64,000 nucleotides of DNA from Clostridia bacterium (GCA_017428085.1 JAFRRP010000020.1:19989-83988); one strand, 5' to 3'. Shown: positions 25,193 through 35,239, numbered from the stretch's first letter. Numbers and translations: made by a program. The notes: a model not told the origin generated them from the sequence alone.

Positions 25193-25332
25193 AGTCGGAA
25201 GTGGGAAGTCGGAAGTCATGAAACCGGGAAATGCTGCGTCAGGCAAAAGAAGAAATTTGCCGCACGTTTCGTGACAGAACTGCTTTTGACCGAGAAAGCG
25301 GTTTTCCCATGCGGGACTGCAGACTTCCGACT
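25193..25332. repeat. paired heptad element inside the flx-frd operon
   Basis: Left arm AGTCGGA, AGTGGGA, AGTCGGA, AGTC (25193-25217) and inverted right arm GACTTCCGACT (25322-25332). It occupies the 189-base gap between flxA and frdB, the largest gap within the minus-strand cluster from hdrB to frdA. Confidence 0.7.
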
Positions 25333-25349
25333 GATCGTGCGCGGCGCGA

Positions 25350-26177
25350 TCAATACTCGTCCGGCATCTCCGTCAGCTGGTCGCAGCGGAAGACGGGGCC
25401 GTCCTTGCAGACGTACTTGTCGCCGATGTTGCAGCGGCCGCATTTGCCCACGCCGCACTTCATGCGCAGCTCCATGGTGGTGTAGACGTTGGACTTTTCG
25501 AAGCCCAGCTCCACCAGCCCCGCCAGCGTGAACTTGATCATGATGGGCGGGCCGCAGATGACGGCGGTCTTGTTCGTGTCGAAGCCCAGCTCCTTCACGT
25601 AGTTGGGCACGAAGCCCACGTGGCCGTCCCAGCCCTCCTGCTCGCGGTCGATGGTCAGGTAGACGTTGATGCCGTCCTCCTTGCACCACTCGTCAATGAT
25701 CTCTTTGTAGTCCACGAGGTCGTCCATGGAACGGGAGCCGTAGACGATATCGATCTTGCCGTAGTTTTCACGGTTGTCGCGGCAGTAGTTGATGACGGAG
25801 TGCAGCGGCGCGAGGCCGATGCCGCCCGCGATGAACAGCAGGTCCTTCCCGGCGAAATCCGTATCCACCGGGAAGCCGTTGCCGTAGGGGCCGCGGATGC
25901 CGATCTGCTGGCCCACCTCCATCTGGTGGAGCCAGCTTGTCAGACAGCCGCATTTTTTGATGGAAAACTCCATGTAGTCCTTCTGCGTGGGGGAGGAGGT
26001 GATGGAGAACATGCCCTCGCCCGCGCCGGGGATGGACAGCATGGCGCACTGGCCGGGGATGTGCTCGAACACCTTGCCGCCCTCCGGCGCTTCCACGCGG
26101 AAGGTCTTGACGTCGGGGGTATCCCGGCGGATGTCGGTCACCACGCCGATCTCCGGGATCAGGGTCTCATTCAGCAT
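25350..26177 (-). CDS. flxA: FlxA-type NAD(P)H-oxidising flavoprotein
   Basis: The 275-residue protein has the ferredoxin-NADP reductase layout: an FAD-binding beta barrel (residues about 1-100, with FSITSSPT), an NAD-binding domain (FIAGGIGLAPLHSVI and VICGPPIMI), and a C-terminal [2Fe-2S] site, CGVGKCGRCNIGDKYVC. This matches FlxA of FlxABCD-HdrABC and related PyrK/AsrB subunits. It should take hydride from NADH and pass electrons to FlxB. ATG 26177 follows GGAGGTG and overlaps the flxB stop by 11 bases. The context with flxBCD and hdrABC distinguishes it from a sulfite reductase AsrB. Confidence 0.88.
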   Translation of the reverse strand: MLNETLIPEIGVVTDIRRDTPDVKTFRVEAPEGGKVFEHIPGQCAMLSIPGAGEGMFSITSSPTQKDYMEFSIKKCGCLTSWLHQMEVGQQIGIRGPYGNGFPVDTDFAGKDLLFIAGGIGLAPLHSVINYCRDNRENYGKIDIVYGSRSMDDLVDYKEIIDEWCKEDGINVYLTIDREQEGWDGHVGFVPNYVKELGFDTNKTAVICGPPIMIKFTLAGLVELGFEKSNVYTTMELRMKCGVGKCGRCNIGDKYVCKDGPVFRCDQLTEMPDEY

Positions 26178-27201
26178 TGCCGTTCACCTCCAGCGCTTTT
26201 TCCACTTTGACGATGTTGGTCTGGATGGGGCATTTGGCGAGGCACCGCCCGCAGCCCACGCAGCCGAACTCGCCGCCGTTGTTGTCGGGGAAATACACCA
26301 GCTTGTGCATGAACCGCTGGCGGAACCGTTCCAGCTGGGAGTTGCGGGAGTTGCCGTGGGCCATCAGCGTGAAGTCGCTGTACATGCACGAATCCCAGCA
26401 GCGGAACTTTTTGACGCCCTTGCCGGTGTCGAACTCGCGGATGTCGTAGCACTGGCAGGTGGGGCACACGAAGGTGCAGGTGCCGCAGCCCAGGCAGCTC
26501 TCCGACAGGGCGGCCCACTTTTCGTTCTTGAAATGGGTCATCAGGTCGGTCTGCTTCATGCCCTCAAAGCTGGTCTGCCCGAGGGGAAGCCGGTCCATGA
26601 TGTAGGCGACGGCCTTTTTCAGGCTTTCGATCATCGCACCGTCGGTCTGCTCCAGCAGGTCGCGCACCGAGGCGATAAAGGCCTCGCCCTTTTCGGTGCG
26701 GGCGGCGAGATACAGCTCGTCGCCGATGCGCCACGCGGTCGCGTCGCCCTCCGGGTCGCCCGCGTCGATGCCGAAGGCGCGGCAGAAGCACGTCTCCTCC
26801 GGCCGGTTGCAGGCTAAGCTGACGACGGTGCCGTGCTCCCGGCGGTTCTTGTAATAGGTATCCACGGGGTCGGACAGGAACACCTTGTCCAGAATGGTGA
26901 AGGCGCGGGCGTCACAGCCGCGCACGCCGAAGACCGTGAAATCCTCGCACTCCTCGCGGGTGTCCTCCACGGTGAGCTGCTTGCCCTTCATTTTAATGTC
27001 GTAGAGGTTCTCCGTCTGGGGGAAGAAGAAGTCCTTGGCGGAACGGTTGGTGTTCAGCTTTTTGGTCAGCTGTGTGCCGGGCGCATACGCCGCGAACACG
27101 GCCTCGCCGTCCCTGTCTGTGGGGACGTACAGCTTCTGCCCGGCGGCGACCCGGTCCAGCAGGTCGTAAAGCTTTTCGTAGGGGAGTTTGTAATACGTCA
27201 T
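26167..27201 (-). CDS. flxB: FlxB-type iron-sulfur electron carrier
   Basis: The 344-residue protein belongs to the AsrA/HydB-like [4Fe-4S] dicluster group (Fer4_22). The N-terminal domain carries VFGVRGCDARAF and ETCFCRAFG. Two clusters follow near the C-terminus: CLGCGTCTFVCPTCQC and CVGCGRCLAKCPIQ. In Flx complexes this subunit relays electrons from FlxA onward. The start codon overlaps the flxC stop as ATGA and the stop overlaps flxA, so the subunits are translationally coupled. Confidence 0.85.
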   Translation of the reverse strand: MTYYKLPYEKLYDLLDRVAAGQKLYVPTDRDGEAVFAAYAPGTQLTKKLNTNRSAKDFFFPQTENLYDIKMKGKQLTVEDTREECEDFTVFGVRGCDARAFTILDKVFLSDPVDTYYKNRREHGTVVSLACNRPEETCFCRAFGIDAGDPEGDATAWRIGDELYLAARTEKGEAFIASVRDLLEQTDGAMIESLKKAVAYIMDRLPLGQTSFEGMKQTDLMTHFKNEKWAALSESCLGCGTCTFVCPTCQCYDIREFDTGKGVKKFRCWDSCMYSDFTLMAHGNSRNSQLERFRQRFMHKLVYFPDNNGGEFGCVGCGRCLAKCPIQTNIVKVEKALEVNGNAE

Positions 27202-28178
27202 TTCGCGCCTCCTCTCTCATAGACGACGGAGGGCTCGCAGTCGTCGAACCGGAAATCCGTCATGGGGGGCCTGGTGTCCGGGTCCGCGCCCGCCTGATAG
27301 TCGCCGTACAGCTCGTTCATGTCCTTGATGAACTTGCGGTTCAGCAGGTGCAGCGGGATGTGCTGCGGGCACACGCGGGAACACTCGCCGCAGTCGGTGC
27401 AGCGGCCCGCCACGTGGAACGCCCGGATGATGTGGAACAGGTTTTCCTCAAAGCTGTCGGCGGCCGCCTTGTTCTCCACGCCGGAATCCCGGTTGTCGAA
27501 CACGCACTTTTCGCAGGTGCAGGCGGGGCAGACGTTGCGGCAGGCGTTGCAGCGGATGCAGCGGGACAGCTCCTTGCGCCAGAAGGCGAAGCGCTCGTCG
27601 GGCGTCATGGCTTCCAGCTTCGCCACCTCGTCGAAGCGATGGTTCTCGACCTCCTCGCCGTTGGGCTCCTCCAGCAGCTCGTCGTACACCACGATCTTCT
27701 TGCTCTTGCAGTCCTTGCAGCGGTCCAGCATCACTTCAAACTTCGGCACCGTGACCTCGTCGCCGTAAACGGTTGCCACGAAGTAGTCCGCGCCGTTGTC
27801 CTTGATCTCTTTGATGCCGGAAAGCCCTCTGTCCTTGATCTTCTCAAAGTCGGTCTTGCCCCAGCTGGGGATGCCGATGATATAGACGTTTTCCCGGACG
27901 ACCCGGTGCTCTTTCATCAGCTGGGCGAAGGAATAGGAATCGCAGGGCTTTAAGAACGCGAGGATCTTCCCACCCTTGCGGCTTTCCTTCACCAGATATT
28001 TGGAGACGTTGGCGGCGGCAAAATCGTTGAACACGAAATCCCTGTCCAGCGCCTCGGGGGACCGGAAGACCGCGGGGGTGATATCGTAGGCAAATTCGCC
28101 CTTCTGCCAGCCCATGACGCGGTCCACCGTGCCGTCGGCCAACAGCGCCTTGGCGCGGGCGATCATTCTGTCTTGCAT
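27198..28178 (-). CDS. flxC: FlxC-type iron-sulfur protein with FrhB-like domain
   Basis: The 326-residue protein has an N-terminal domain with FLKPCDSYSFAQL, the KPCD motif seen in coenzyme F420 hydrogenase beta and related subunits, plus RCKDCKSKKIVVYDE. Ferredoxin-like clusters follow: CIRCNACRNVCPACTCEKC and CTDCGECSRVCPQH. It should bridge FlxB to FlxD/HdrA. ATG 28178 follows GGAGG and lies inside the end of flxD (16-base overlap); the longer in-frame extension upstream is the other frame of flxD. Assignment as FlxC rests on domains plus gene order. Confidence 0.82.
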   Translation of the reverse strand: MQDRMIARAKALLADGTVDRVMGWQKGEFAYDITPAVFRSPEALDRDFVFNDFAAANVSKYLVKESRKGGKILAFLKPCDSYSFAQLMKEHRVVRENVYIIGIPSWGKTDFEKIKDRGLSGIKEIKDNGADYFVATVYGDEVTVPKFEVMLDRCKDCKSKKIVVYDELLEEPNGEEVENHRFDEVAKLEAMTPDERFAFWRKELSRCIRCNACRNVCPACTCEKCVFDNRDSGVENKAAADSFEENLFHIIRAFHVAGRCTDCGECSRVCPQHIPLHLLNRKFIKDMNELYGDYQAGADPDTRPPMTDFRFDDCEPSVVYERGGAK

Positions 28179-28606
28179 CTCAGGTCCTCCAATCGTTTGT
28201 TCTCGCCGAGGGAACGGATCGTTTCCACAAAGCTGTTCATCGTCTCCGCGAACTTCTGCCCTTCGGCGGCGGAGACCCATTCCACTCTCGTGCGGCCCTT
28301 CTCGATGCCCAGGTAATCCAGCATGGAGAATAGCAGCGTCATTCTTCTGCGGGCGTAGTAGTTGCCGGTGGTGTAGTGGCAGTCGCCCGGGTGGCAGCCG
28401 CAGATGATCACGCCGTCCGCGCCGCGCTGGAAGGCCCGCAGGATGAACAGCGGGTTCACACGGCACGAGCACGGCACGCGGATGATCTTTACGTCCGCCG
28501 GGTAGTTGAGCCGGTTGGTGCCCGCCAGATCCGCGCCGGCGTAGGAGCACCAGTTGCAGCAAAAGGCGACGATCAGCGGCTTGAATTCCTTGTTTTCTAC
28601 TTGCAT
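28163..28606 (-). CDS. flxD: FlxD / MvhD-family electron-transfer subunit
   Basis: The 147-residue protein is an MvhD-type [2Fe-2S] subunit, which docks on HdrA and delivers electrons to its bifurcating flavin. The five-cysteine pattern is clear: AFCCNWCSYAGADLAG, VPCSCRVNP and CGCHPGDCHYTTGN. ATG 28606 follows GGAGGTAGACGCGAT and overlaps the hdrA stop by 10 bases. MvhD proteins are found only with HdrA, so this gene ties the Flx module to the Hdr module. Confidence 0.92.
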   Translation of the reverse strand: MQVENKEFKPLIVAFCCNWCSYAGADLAGTNRLNYPADVKIIRVPCSCRVNPLFILRAFQRGADGVIICGCHPGDCHYTTGNYYARRRMTLLFSMLDYLGIEKGRTRVEWVSAAEGQKFAETMNSFVETIRSLGENKRLEDLRCKTE

Positions 28607-30591
28607 ATCGCGTCTACCTCCGCCATGATCTGTTGATTGGAGAAGCCGTAAAGGTCCATCGCGCCGCTGGGGCAGGCCACCGTGCAGGCGCCGCAGCCCT
28701 GGCAGACCGCCGGGTTGACCTGGGCCACTCTTCTGACCGCCGTGGTGCGGTCGGGCATCCGGAATTCCTTATCGGCATAGGTGATCGCGCCGTAGGGGCA
28801 CACCTTTTCGCAGGAGGAGCAGCCGTTGCACAGCAGCTCGTCGCTGTGGGCCACGCAGGGGTTGCCGGTCAGCTTATCCTTGGACAGGAGACCTATCACC
28901 TTGGCCGCGCAGGCGCTGGCCTGCGAGACGGTGTCCGGGATGTCCTTGGGTCCCTGGCACATGCCGGAAAGGAACACGCCCGCCGTGGGGCTTTCCACGG
29001 GGCGCAGCTTGGGGTGCGCCTCGGTGAAGAAATCGTTGGTGTCCATGGAGGCGGTCAGCATCGTGGCGAGCGGCCGCGCGCTCTTGTCCGGCTCGATGGC
29101 GGCGGCCAGCACCACCATGTCCGCGTCGATGTGCAGCTGCTCGTTGGCCAGCAGGTCGCTGGCCTGTACCTTCAGCTTGCCGTTTTCGGGCACGACTTTA
29201 CCGACCATGCCCTTGATGTAGTGGACGCCGTAGTCCTCCACGGCGCGGCGGTAGAACTCGTCGAAGTTCTTGCCGGGGGTGCGCACGTCGATGTAGAAGA
29301 CGTATACGTCGGTATCGGGATATTTCTCACGGGTCAGCATGGCGTGCTTGGCCGTGTACATGCAGCAGACCTTGGAGCAGTACTGCTTGCCCTTTTCATT
29401 CTTCGCGTCGCAGCGGGAGCCCACGCACTGCACGAACACGATGGTGTGGGGGTGCTGTTTGTCGCTGGGCCGCAGCAACGTGCCGCTGGTGGGGCCGGCG
29501 GCGTTCATCAGCCGCTCGTATTCCAGGGAGGTCACCACGTCGGGGCTCTGGGAATAGGCGAACTCGTCGAACTTCTCCACGGAGATCGGCTCAAAGCCCG
29601 TGGCGACGACGATCGCGCCGTACTTCTGCTCGATGAACTCGTCCTTTTGGTCGTAGTCGATGGCGCCCACGCCGCACACCGTGGAACAAAGGCCGCACTT
29701 GCCGGTCTTTTTCTTGATGCAGTAGCTCGCGTCGATGGTGGCCACCTTCGGCACCGCCTGCGCGAAGGGGATATAGATGGCGGAACGGTTGTCCATGCCG
29801 CAGTTGAACTCGTTGGGGACCTTCTTCATCGGGCATTTCTCGGTGCAAAGGCCGCAGCCGGTGCACAGGTCCTCTTTGACAAAGCGCGCCTTGCGGCGGA
29901 TGGTCACGTCGAAGTTGCCCACAAAGCCCTTGACGGAATCCACCTCGCTGTAGGCGTAGATGTTGATCTTTTCCTGCTGGGCGGCCTCCACCATCTTGGG
30001 CGTGAGGATGCACGCCGCGCAGTCCAGCGTCGGGAAGGTCTTGTCCAGCTGCGCCATCTTGCCGCCGATGGTGGGGGATTTCTCCACGATGTCCACCGGG
30101 AAGCCGGCCTCGGCGATGTCAAGGGCGGTCTGGATGCCCGCGATGCCGCCGCCGATGACCAGCGCCCGCTTGGCGACCGGGCTTTCGCCCGCGGTCAGCG
30201 GCGCGTTGAGGTGTACCTTGGCGACGGCCGCCCGGCCTAAGATCACGGCCTTGGCGGTGCCCACGGGCATATCCTTATGGATCCACGAGCACTGCTCGCG
30301 GATGTTGGCGATCTCCACCATGTAGGGGTTCAGGCCAACGGAAGCCGCCGCCTTGCGGAAGGTGTTCTCGTGCATCCGGGGGGAGCAGGAGCACACCACC
30401 ACGCCGGTGAGGTCGTACTCCTTGATGGCGTCCTTGATGAGGTTCTGCCCCGATTCGGAGCACATGTACTGGTAGTCGGTGGAGAAGACCACGCCGGGCT
30501 CGTGCTTCAGCATTTCAGCGACCTGCTTCACGTCGACCGTGCCGGCGATGTTACTGCCGCACCAACATACGAATACGCCGATTCTCTGCAT
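28597..30591 (-). CDS. hdrA: heterodisulfide reductase subunit A-like, flavin-bifurcating
   Basis: The 664-residue protein is a full-length HdrA. It starts with MQRIGVFVCWCGSNIAGTVD, then the FAD site RALVIGGGIAGIQTALDIAEA with VEKSPTIGGKMAQLD. Ferredoxin motifs include CTGCGLCTEKCP, an inserted CGLCSTVCGVGA, and a C-terminal pair CNGCSSCEKVCPYG and CQGCGACTVACPSG. In Hdr complexes this flavin splits paired electrons between ferredoxin and HdrBC. In non-methanogens HdrA works with FlxABCD or MvhD and a variable acceptor. ATG 30591 follows AAGGAGGAGAGG. hdrC lies 15 bases upstream. Confidence 0.93.
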   Translation of the reverse strand: MQRIGVFVCWCGSNIAGTVDVKQVAEMLKHEPGVVFSTDYQYMCSESGQNLIKDAIKEYDLTGVVVCSCSPRMHENTFRKAAASVGLNPYMVEIANIREQCSWIHKDMPVGTAKAVILGRAAVAKVHLNAPLTAGESPVAKRALVIGGGIAGIQTALDIAEAGFPVDIVEKSPTIGGKMAQLDKTFPTLDCAACILTPKMVEAAQQEKINIYAYSEVDSVKGFVGNFDVTIRRKARFVKEDLCTGCGLCTEKCPMKKVPNEFNCGMDNRSAIYIPFAQAVPKVATIDASYCIKKKTGKCGLCSTVCGVGAIDYDQKDEFIEQKYGAIVVATGFEPISVEKFDEFAYSQSPDVVTSLEYERLMNAAGPTSGTLLRPSDKQHPHTIVFVQCVGSRCDAKNEKGKQYCSKVCCMYTAKHAMLTREKYPDTDVYVFYIDVRTPGKNFDEFYRRAVEDYGVHYIKGMVGKVVPENGKLKVQASDLLANEQLHIDADMVVLAAAIEPDKSARPLATMLTASMDTNDFFTEAHPKLRPVESPTAGVFLSGMCQGPKDIPDTVSQASACAAKVIGLLSKDKLTGNPCVAHSDELLCNGCSSCEKVCPYGAITYADKEFRMPDRTTAVRRVAQVNPAVCQGCGACTVACPSGAMDLYGFSNQQIMAEVDAICK

Positions 30592-30606
30592 TTCGTCCTC
30601 TCCTCC

Positions 30607-30993
30607 TTACTTGCTGTATTTGCGGAACGCGCTGACGATGGCCTGCTGGGGCAGCTCGTCGTCCAGCTTGTCCGGGATATCCTGCGGCTTCAGGTGGTTG
30701 CCGCCCTGCGCGCGGATCACGGCGAGGCGCACGGCCTCGATCAGCTTGGCGGGCTCCACGCTGCGGGGGCAGCGCTCCACGCAGGCAAAGCACGAAAGGC
30801 AGGTCCACAGGGATTCGGAGGCCATCAGCGGTTCGATATTGCCCTTCTCCACCATGTCCACGAACTGATGGGGATGGTACTCCATCTCGTCGTAGTTGGG
30901 GCAGGTGGCGGAGCACTTGCCGCACTTCATGCATTTGCGGGGGTTCACGCCGCTGATTTCAAGGATGCGTTCTTTCAGGTTGGTGTTTTCCAT
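30607..30993 (-). CDS. hdrC: heterodisulfide reductase subunit C-like
   Basis: The 128-residue protein carries two [4Fe-4S] clusters, CMKCGKCSATCP and CLSCFACVERCP, and wires HdrA to HdrB. ATG 30993 shares one base with the hdrB stop (TGATG) and is preceded by GGAGGACGCG. Length is shorter than many HdrC proteins of methanogens but normal for stand-alone bacterial copies. Confidence 0.9.
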   Translation of the reverse strand: MENTNLKERILEISGVNPRKCMKCGKCSATCPNYDEMEYHPHQFVDMVEKGNIEPLMASESLWTCLSCFACVERCPRSVEPAKLIEAVRLAVIRAQGGNHLKPQDIPDKLDDELPQQAIVSAFRKYSK

Positions 30994-31781
30994 CACGCGT
31001 CCTCCTTTACGCCCAGCGCCTCGGCCAGCAGCTCCGTGAAGTATTTCACGGGCAGGCCGCTTTGGGCGTTCTTCGTCAGGTTGTAAAGGCACAGCGGGCA
31101 GGCGGTGATCATCAGCTGCGCGCCGTTCGCGAGGGCGTTGTCCGCCACCGCGGTGGCCTTCTTTTCGGCGATCTCCTTCTTTTCCAGCGTGGCGTAGCCG
31201 CCGCAGCACTCGTTGCGCATGGCCCAGATTACGGGCGTCGCGCCCAGCGCCCTGATGAAGTTCTCTATGACGACCGGGTTCTCCGGGTCGTCGAAGCCCA
31301 TCACCCTGCCGGGGCGCAGCAGCAGGCAGCCGTAGTAGGGGGCGATCTTCACGCCCGTCAGGGGCTTGACCACGCGCTTTTTCAGCTCGTCGAAGCCCAC
31401 TTCGTCGCGCAGCAGCTCCAGGAAGTGGATCACCTTTGTCTCGCCCCGGTAGGGCTCGTCCAGCTTCATGTAGTTGGCGGCCTTGGCGGCGACGTTCTCG
31501 TCCGCGGCCATGTCATGGTTGACCTGCTTGAGCACGTTGTGGCAGGCGGAGCACATGGTCACGAGGTCCGTGCCCGCGTCCCTGGCGGCGATCAGCGCCC
31601 GCACGGAGGACAGCTTCGTCGCGATCTCGTCCTTCGCCATCGGGTACACGCCGCCGCAGCACTGCCAGTCCGGCAGCTCGCGCAGCTCGATGCCCAGCGC
31701 CGCCGCCGAAGCCCGGGCATACCGGTCCAGGTCCTTCGCCTTCGTCTTCAGCGTACAGCCGGGGTAGTAACTGTATGTCAT
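30993..31781 (-). CDS. hdrB: heterodisulfide reductase subunit B-like (two CCG domains)
   Basis: The 262-residue protein has both CCG domains that hold the non-cubane [4Fe-4S] clusters of HdrB: first YYPGC, QCCGG and CSACH; second YYGC, ECCGGY and CPLCL. In methanogens this subunit reduces the CoM-S-S-CoB disulfide; bacteria lack that compound, so here it probably hands electrons to another acceptor, with FrdAB the obvious neighbour. ATG 31781 follows AAAGGAG; an in-frame extension of 12 codons has no ribosome site and runs toward the repeat element. A 154-bp inverted-repeat element separates it from fumC. Confidence 0.9.
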   Translation of the reverse strand: MTYSYYPGCTLKTKAKDLDRYARASAAALGIELRELPDWQCCGGVYPMAKDEIATKLSSVRALIAARDAGTDLVTMCSACHNVLKQVNHDMAADENVAAKAANYMKLDEPYRGETKVIHFLELLRDEVGFDELKKRVVKPLTGVKIAPYYGCLLLRPGRVMGFDDPENPVVIENFIRALGATPVIWAMRNECCGGYATLEKKEIAEKKATAVADNALANGAQLMITACPLCLYNLTKNAQSGLPVKYFTELLAEALGVKEDA

Positions 31782-31804
31782 CGGGTTTCTCCTTTGGTGT
31801 TGTT

Positions 31805-31958
31805 GGTAGCGCGGCACCTCAGTGCCGCTCCCAACAAAATGTAATTTTTATGAATGACGTCTCCTGTTGTTGGTCGTTTTGTCTATCATGTTGCCTGACC
31901 GGAAAATCCAACAAAAAGAATGTTTGTGCTGACAGCGGCACTGAGGTGCCGCGCTACC
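31805..31958. mobile_element. MITE-like element with perfect 25-bp terminal inverted repeats
   Basis: The left end GGTAGCGCGGCACCTCAGTG plus CCGCT (31805-31829) is repeated as its exact complement at 31934-31958. Each end is itself a hairpin, GCGGCAC CTCA GTGCCGC. The 100-base interior is AT-rich and contains no gene. No target duplication is evident. The same 25-bp end occurs at 63903-63927. It lies between fumC and hdrB, so it may split or regulate the transcript. Confidence 0.75.
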
Positions 31959-31973
31959 GCCGTCGTCGGAAAA

Positions 31974-33350
<1,377 letters not shown>

Positions 33351-33408
33351 ATCGTTTTCCTCCTGTATCCCGCCGGTCCCCCGGCGAGCGATTATTTTAT
33401 TAAATTTT

Positions 33409-33437
33409 ATTATAATTCAATAAAAAACAATATTCAA
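33409..33437 (-). promoter_or_regulatory. promoter of fumC and possibly the hdr-flx-frd cluster
   Basis: On the minus strand TTGAAT (33432-33437), 17 bases and a perfect TATAAT (33409-33414). The rest of the 320-base divergent gap (33351-33672) has GC-rich short hairpins at 33480-33520 and no gene. Confidence 0.75.
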
Positions 33438-33570
33438 GTGTTTTTTCGCAACTATTCGGCGGCGTTTTCCCCTTCCTTTGCCGCCGGACGAAAAAAAAAA
33501 CGGCGGCGTTGCCGGCGGCATCGTCTGATTTAAACAGAAAGCGGCGGCGCTTTTTGTGGAAATTTGATAC

Positions 33571-33599
33571 TTGCGGACCGGCCGTGTTTTTACTATAAT
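33571..33599 (+). promoter_or_regulatory. promoter of the secreted GLUG-like protein
   Basis: TTGCGG (33571-33576), 17 bases, TATAAT (33594-33599). Confidence 0.7.
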
Positions 33600-33672
33600 T
33601 AAAATGTATCAGTGTGGGCCGCAAATACCGATTGCGGTCTGCCGGCAATCAATTACCTACGGAGGAATGAAA

Positions 33673-35217
33673 ATGAACAAAAGATTTTTAAAAATGCTAT
33701 CGGTCCTTTTGACCGCTGTCATGCTGATCGCCACGGCGTCCGTCGCCTTCGCGGCAGATCCGGCGCTGCCGGGCTCCGGCACGAAGGATGATCCCTATCG
33801 GGTTTCCAATCTCGACGACATTTGGGAACTGGTGGATTGCACTTCCGATTACGACGGCAAGTATATCGTGCTTGTCAATGATCTCTCGCTGGGCGGTGAG
33901 ACCCTGGAGCCAATTGGAACCGAAGACGAACCCTTTAAGGGGATTTTCGATGGTTGCGGGTATACTGTCGGCAATTTCAAAATGGGAAACAACGATTATT
34001 GCGGGCTTTTTGGTTGTTCGGAAGACGCATCGATTGGTAATGTTACCATTAAAAACGCTACGTTTACTTGCGCAAACAGCAGTAATGTCGGTCTGTTGGC
34101 AGGGTATGCCGTAAACACCTCGATCAGCAATGTCGTTACGGAAAACTGTACGATCGAAGCCGCTTCCAACGCGGGCGGCATTGTCGGAACGATCAAGGAC
34201 GGTAAAGTCAGCGACTGCGTCAACGGTTGCAGCGTTACGCTTATTACCGGCAATGAAAGCGGACCCAACGCGGGCGGTATCGCGGGATCGGCGAAAGACA
34301 GTCAGATCCTTCGCTGCATCAATACAGCCGATGTCAGCGGCAACTACCAGAAAAACATCGGCGGCATCGTGGGTTCTTTGCAGGGAACGGTGAGTCATTG
34401 CCTTAATAAGGGTCTCATTTCTTCCAATGTCCTGAATCAATCCGATGCGTCCAACTCCGGCATCGCCGGTATCGCCGGTGCCGCCGGCGGTTCGATTGAG
34501 TATTGCGGCAACGCTGGTTTGGTGTCTTCCGGATCCGACTGCGCCGGTATTTTTTCCGTGGCTGATGGACTTTCCGTCAGTTATTGCTATAACGCAGGCG
34601 TGATTGCGTGTAATGACAACTTTAAGGAAAAATCGGATACCATCGGGCTTGGCGCTGAGGTCGAGCATTGTATCGGCGTCGGCGGCGACATTACGACTGA
34701 TGATCTGCAAAGAAAAGCGATCTATGACGATGACGGTTGGGATTTTGAGACTGTTTGGTGTGAGCCCGGCAATTATCACGGTTATGTTTATCCCATGCTG
34801 TTGGACTGCAGTTTTCATAAGATGAAGAAGACGTCCAATGAGGCTACCTGTACTTCAGACGGAGGGATTAATTATGTTTGCGATGATCCGCAGACGCAGT
34901 GCTCGTTCAGTCATTTTGCTATGACGCAAGCCGCCCTCGGCCACCAGAAGGTCGTAAAGAATACCGTTCCCGCCAACTGCACCGTGGAAGGTGAAAAAAC
35001 CTACAAGTGCAAGCGCTGCGGCGAAGATCTGCCCGATGAAACGGAAGTCCTTCCCATCGATCCCAACAAGCATGTGGACGAGGACGGCGACAACATCTGC
35101 GATCTTTGCAAGAAGACGATCAAGCAGGAGGAAACGAAGAGAAACTTCTTCCAGAAGATCGGCGATTTCTTCAAGCGCATCTTTGACTGGATCAGGAACC
35201 TGTTCAAAAAGAAATGA
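33673..35217 (+). CDS. secreted beta-helix/GLUG-like protein with cysteine repeats and C-terminal amphipathic helix
   Basis: The 514-residue protein has a signal peptide (LSVLLTAVMLIATASVAFA) and a GTKDDPYRVSN start typical of GLUG-type beta-helix proteins. Residues about 70-370 form irregular repeats with G-I-V/A-G motifs, such as NAGGIVGTIKDGKVSDCVNG and NIGGIVGSLQGTVSHCLNKG. Residues about 390-475 hold the TC...G...C..CG module shared with the 840-residue protein nearby. The last 25 residues, FFQKIGDFFKRIFDWIRNLF and KKK, form a basic amphipathic helix resembling the micropeptides of this window. The ATG at 33673 lies seven bases after GGAGG. Codon use is more AT-rich than in neighbours. 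It is probably an envelope or adhesion protein. Confidence 0.75.
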   Translation: MNKRFLKMLSVLLTAVMLIATASVAFAADPALPGSGTKDDPYRVSNLDDIWELVDCTSDYDGKYIVLVNDLSLGGETLEPIGTEDEPFKGIFDGCGYTVGNFKMGNNDYCGLFGCSEDASIGNVTIKNATFTCANSSNVGLLAGYAVNTSISNVVTENCTIEAASNAGGIVGTIKDGKVSDCVNGCSVTLITGNESGPNAGGIAGSAKDSQILRCINTADVSGNYQKNIGGIVGSLQGTVSHCLNKGLISSNVLNQSDASNSGIAGIAGAAGGSIEYCGNAGLVSSGSDCAGIFSVADGLSVSYCYNAGVIACNDNFKEKSDTIGLGAEVEHCIGVGGDITTDDLQRKAIYDDDGWDFETVWCEPGNYHGYVYPMLLDCSFHKMKKTSNEATCTSDGGINYVCDDPQTQCSFSHFAMTQAALGHQKVVKNTVPANCTVEGEKTYKCKRCGEDLPDETEVLPIDPNKHVDEDGDNICDLCKKTIKQEETKRNFFQKIGDFFKRIFDWIRNLFKKK

Positions 35218-35239
35218 TCGTTTCGCGTTGATACCGACC

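Noticed and set aside
25350..27201. Anaerobic sulfite reductase subunits AsrA and AsrB
   Set aside because: The two proteins resemble AsrAB, but there is no AsrC sirohaem subunit and they are coupled to FlxC, the MvhD-type FlxD and HdrA, which fits FlxAB.
28633..30240. Long open frame of 535 codons on the plus strand opposite hdrA
   Set aside because: It is antisense to hdrA, whose motifs are complete, and consists of low-complexity His/Gly/Val/Arg-rich sequence typical of the complement of GC-rich genes. No ribosome site.
31805..31958. Ordinary bidirectional terminator
   Set aside because: Two identical 25-bp ends 104 bases apart and an exact further copy of the end at 63.9 kb indicate a repeat element, although each end hairpin could still halt transcription.
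33476..33520. Terminator hairpins upstream of fumC
   Set aside because: GC-rich stems flank an A-run, but they lie upstream of both divergent promoters' genes where no transcript is expected to end.
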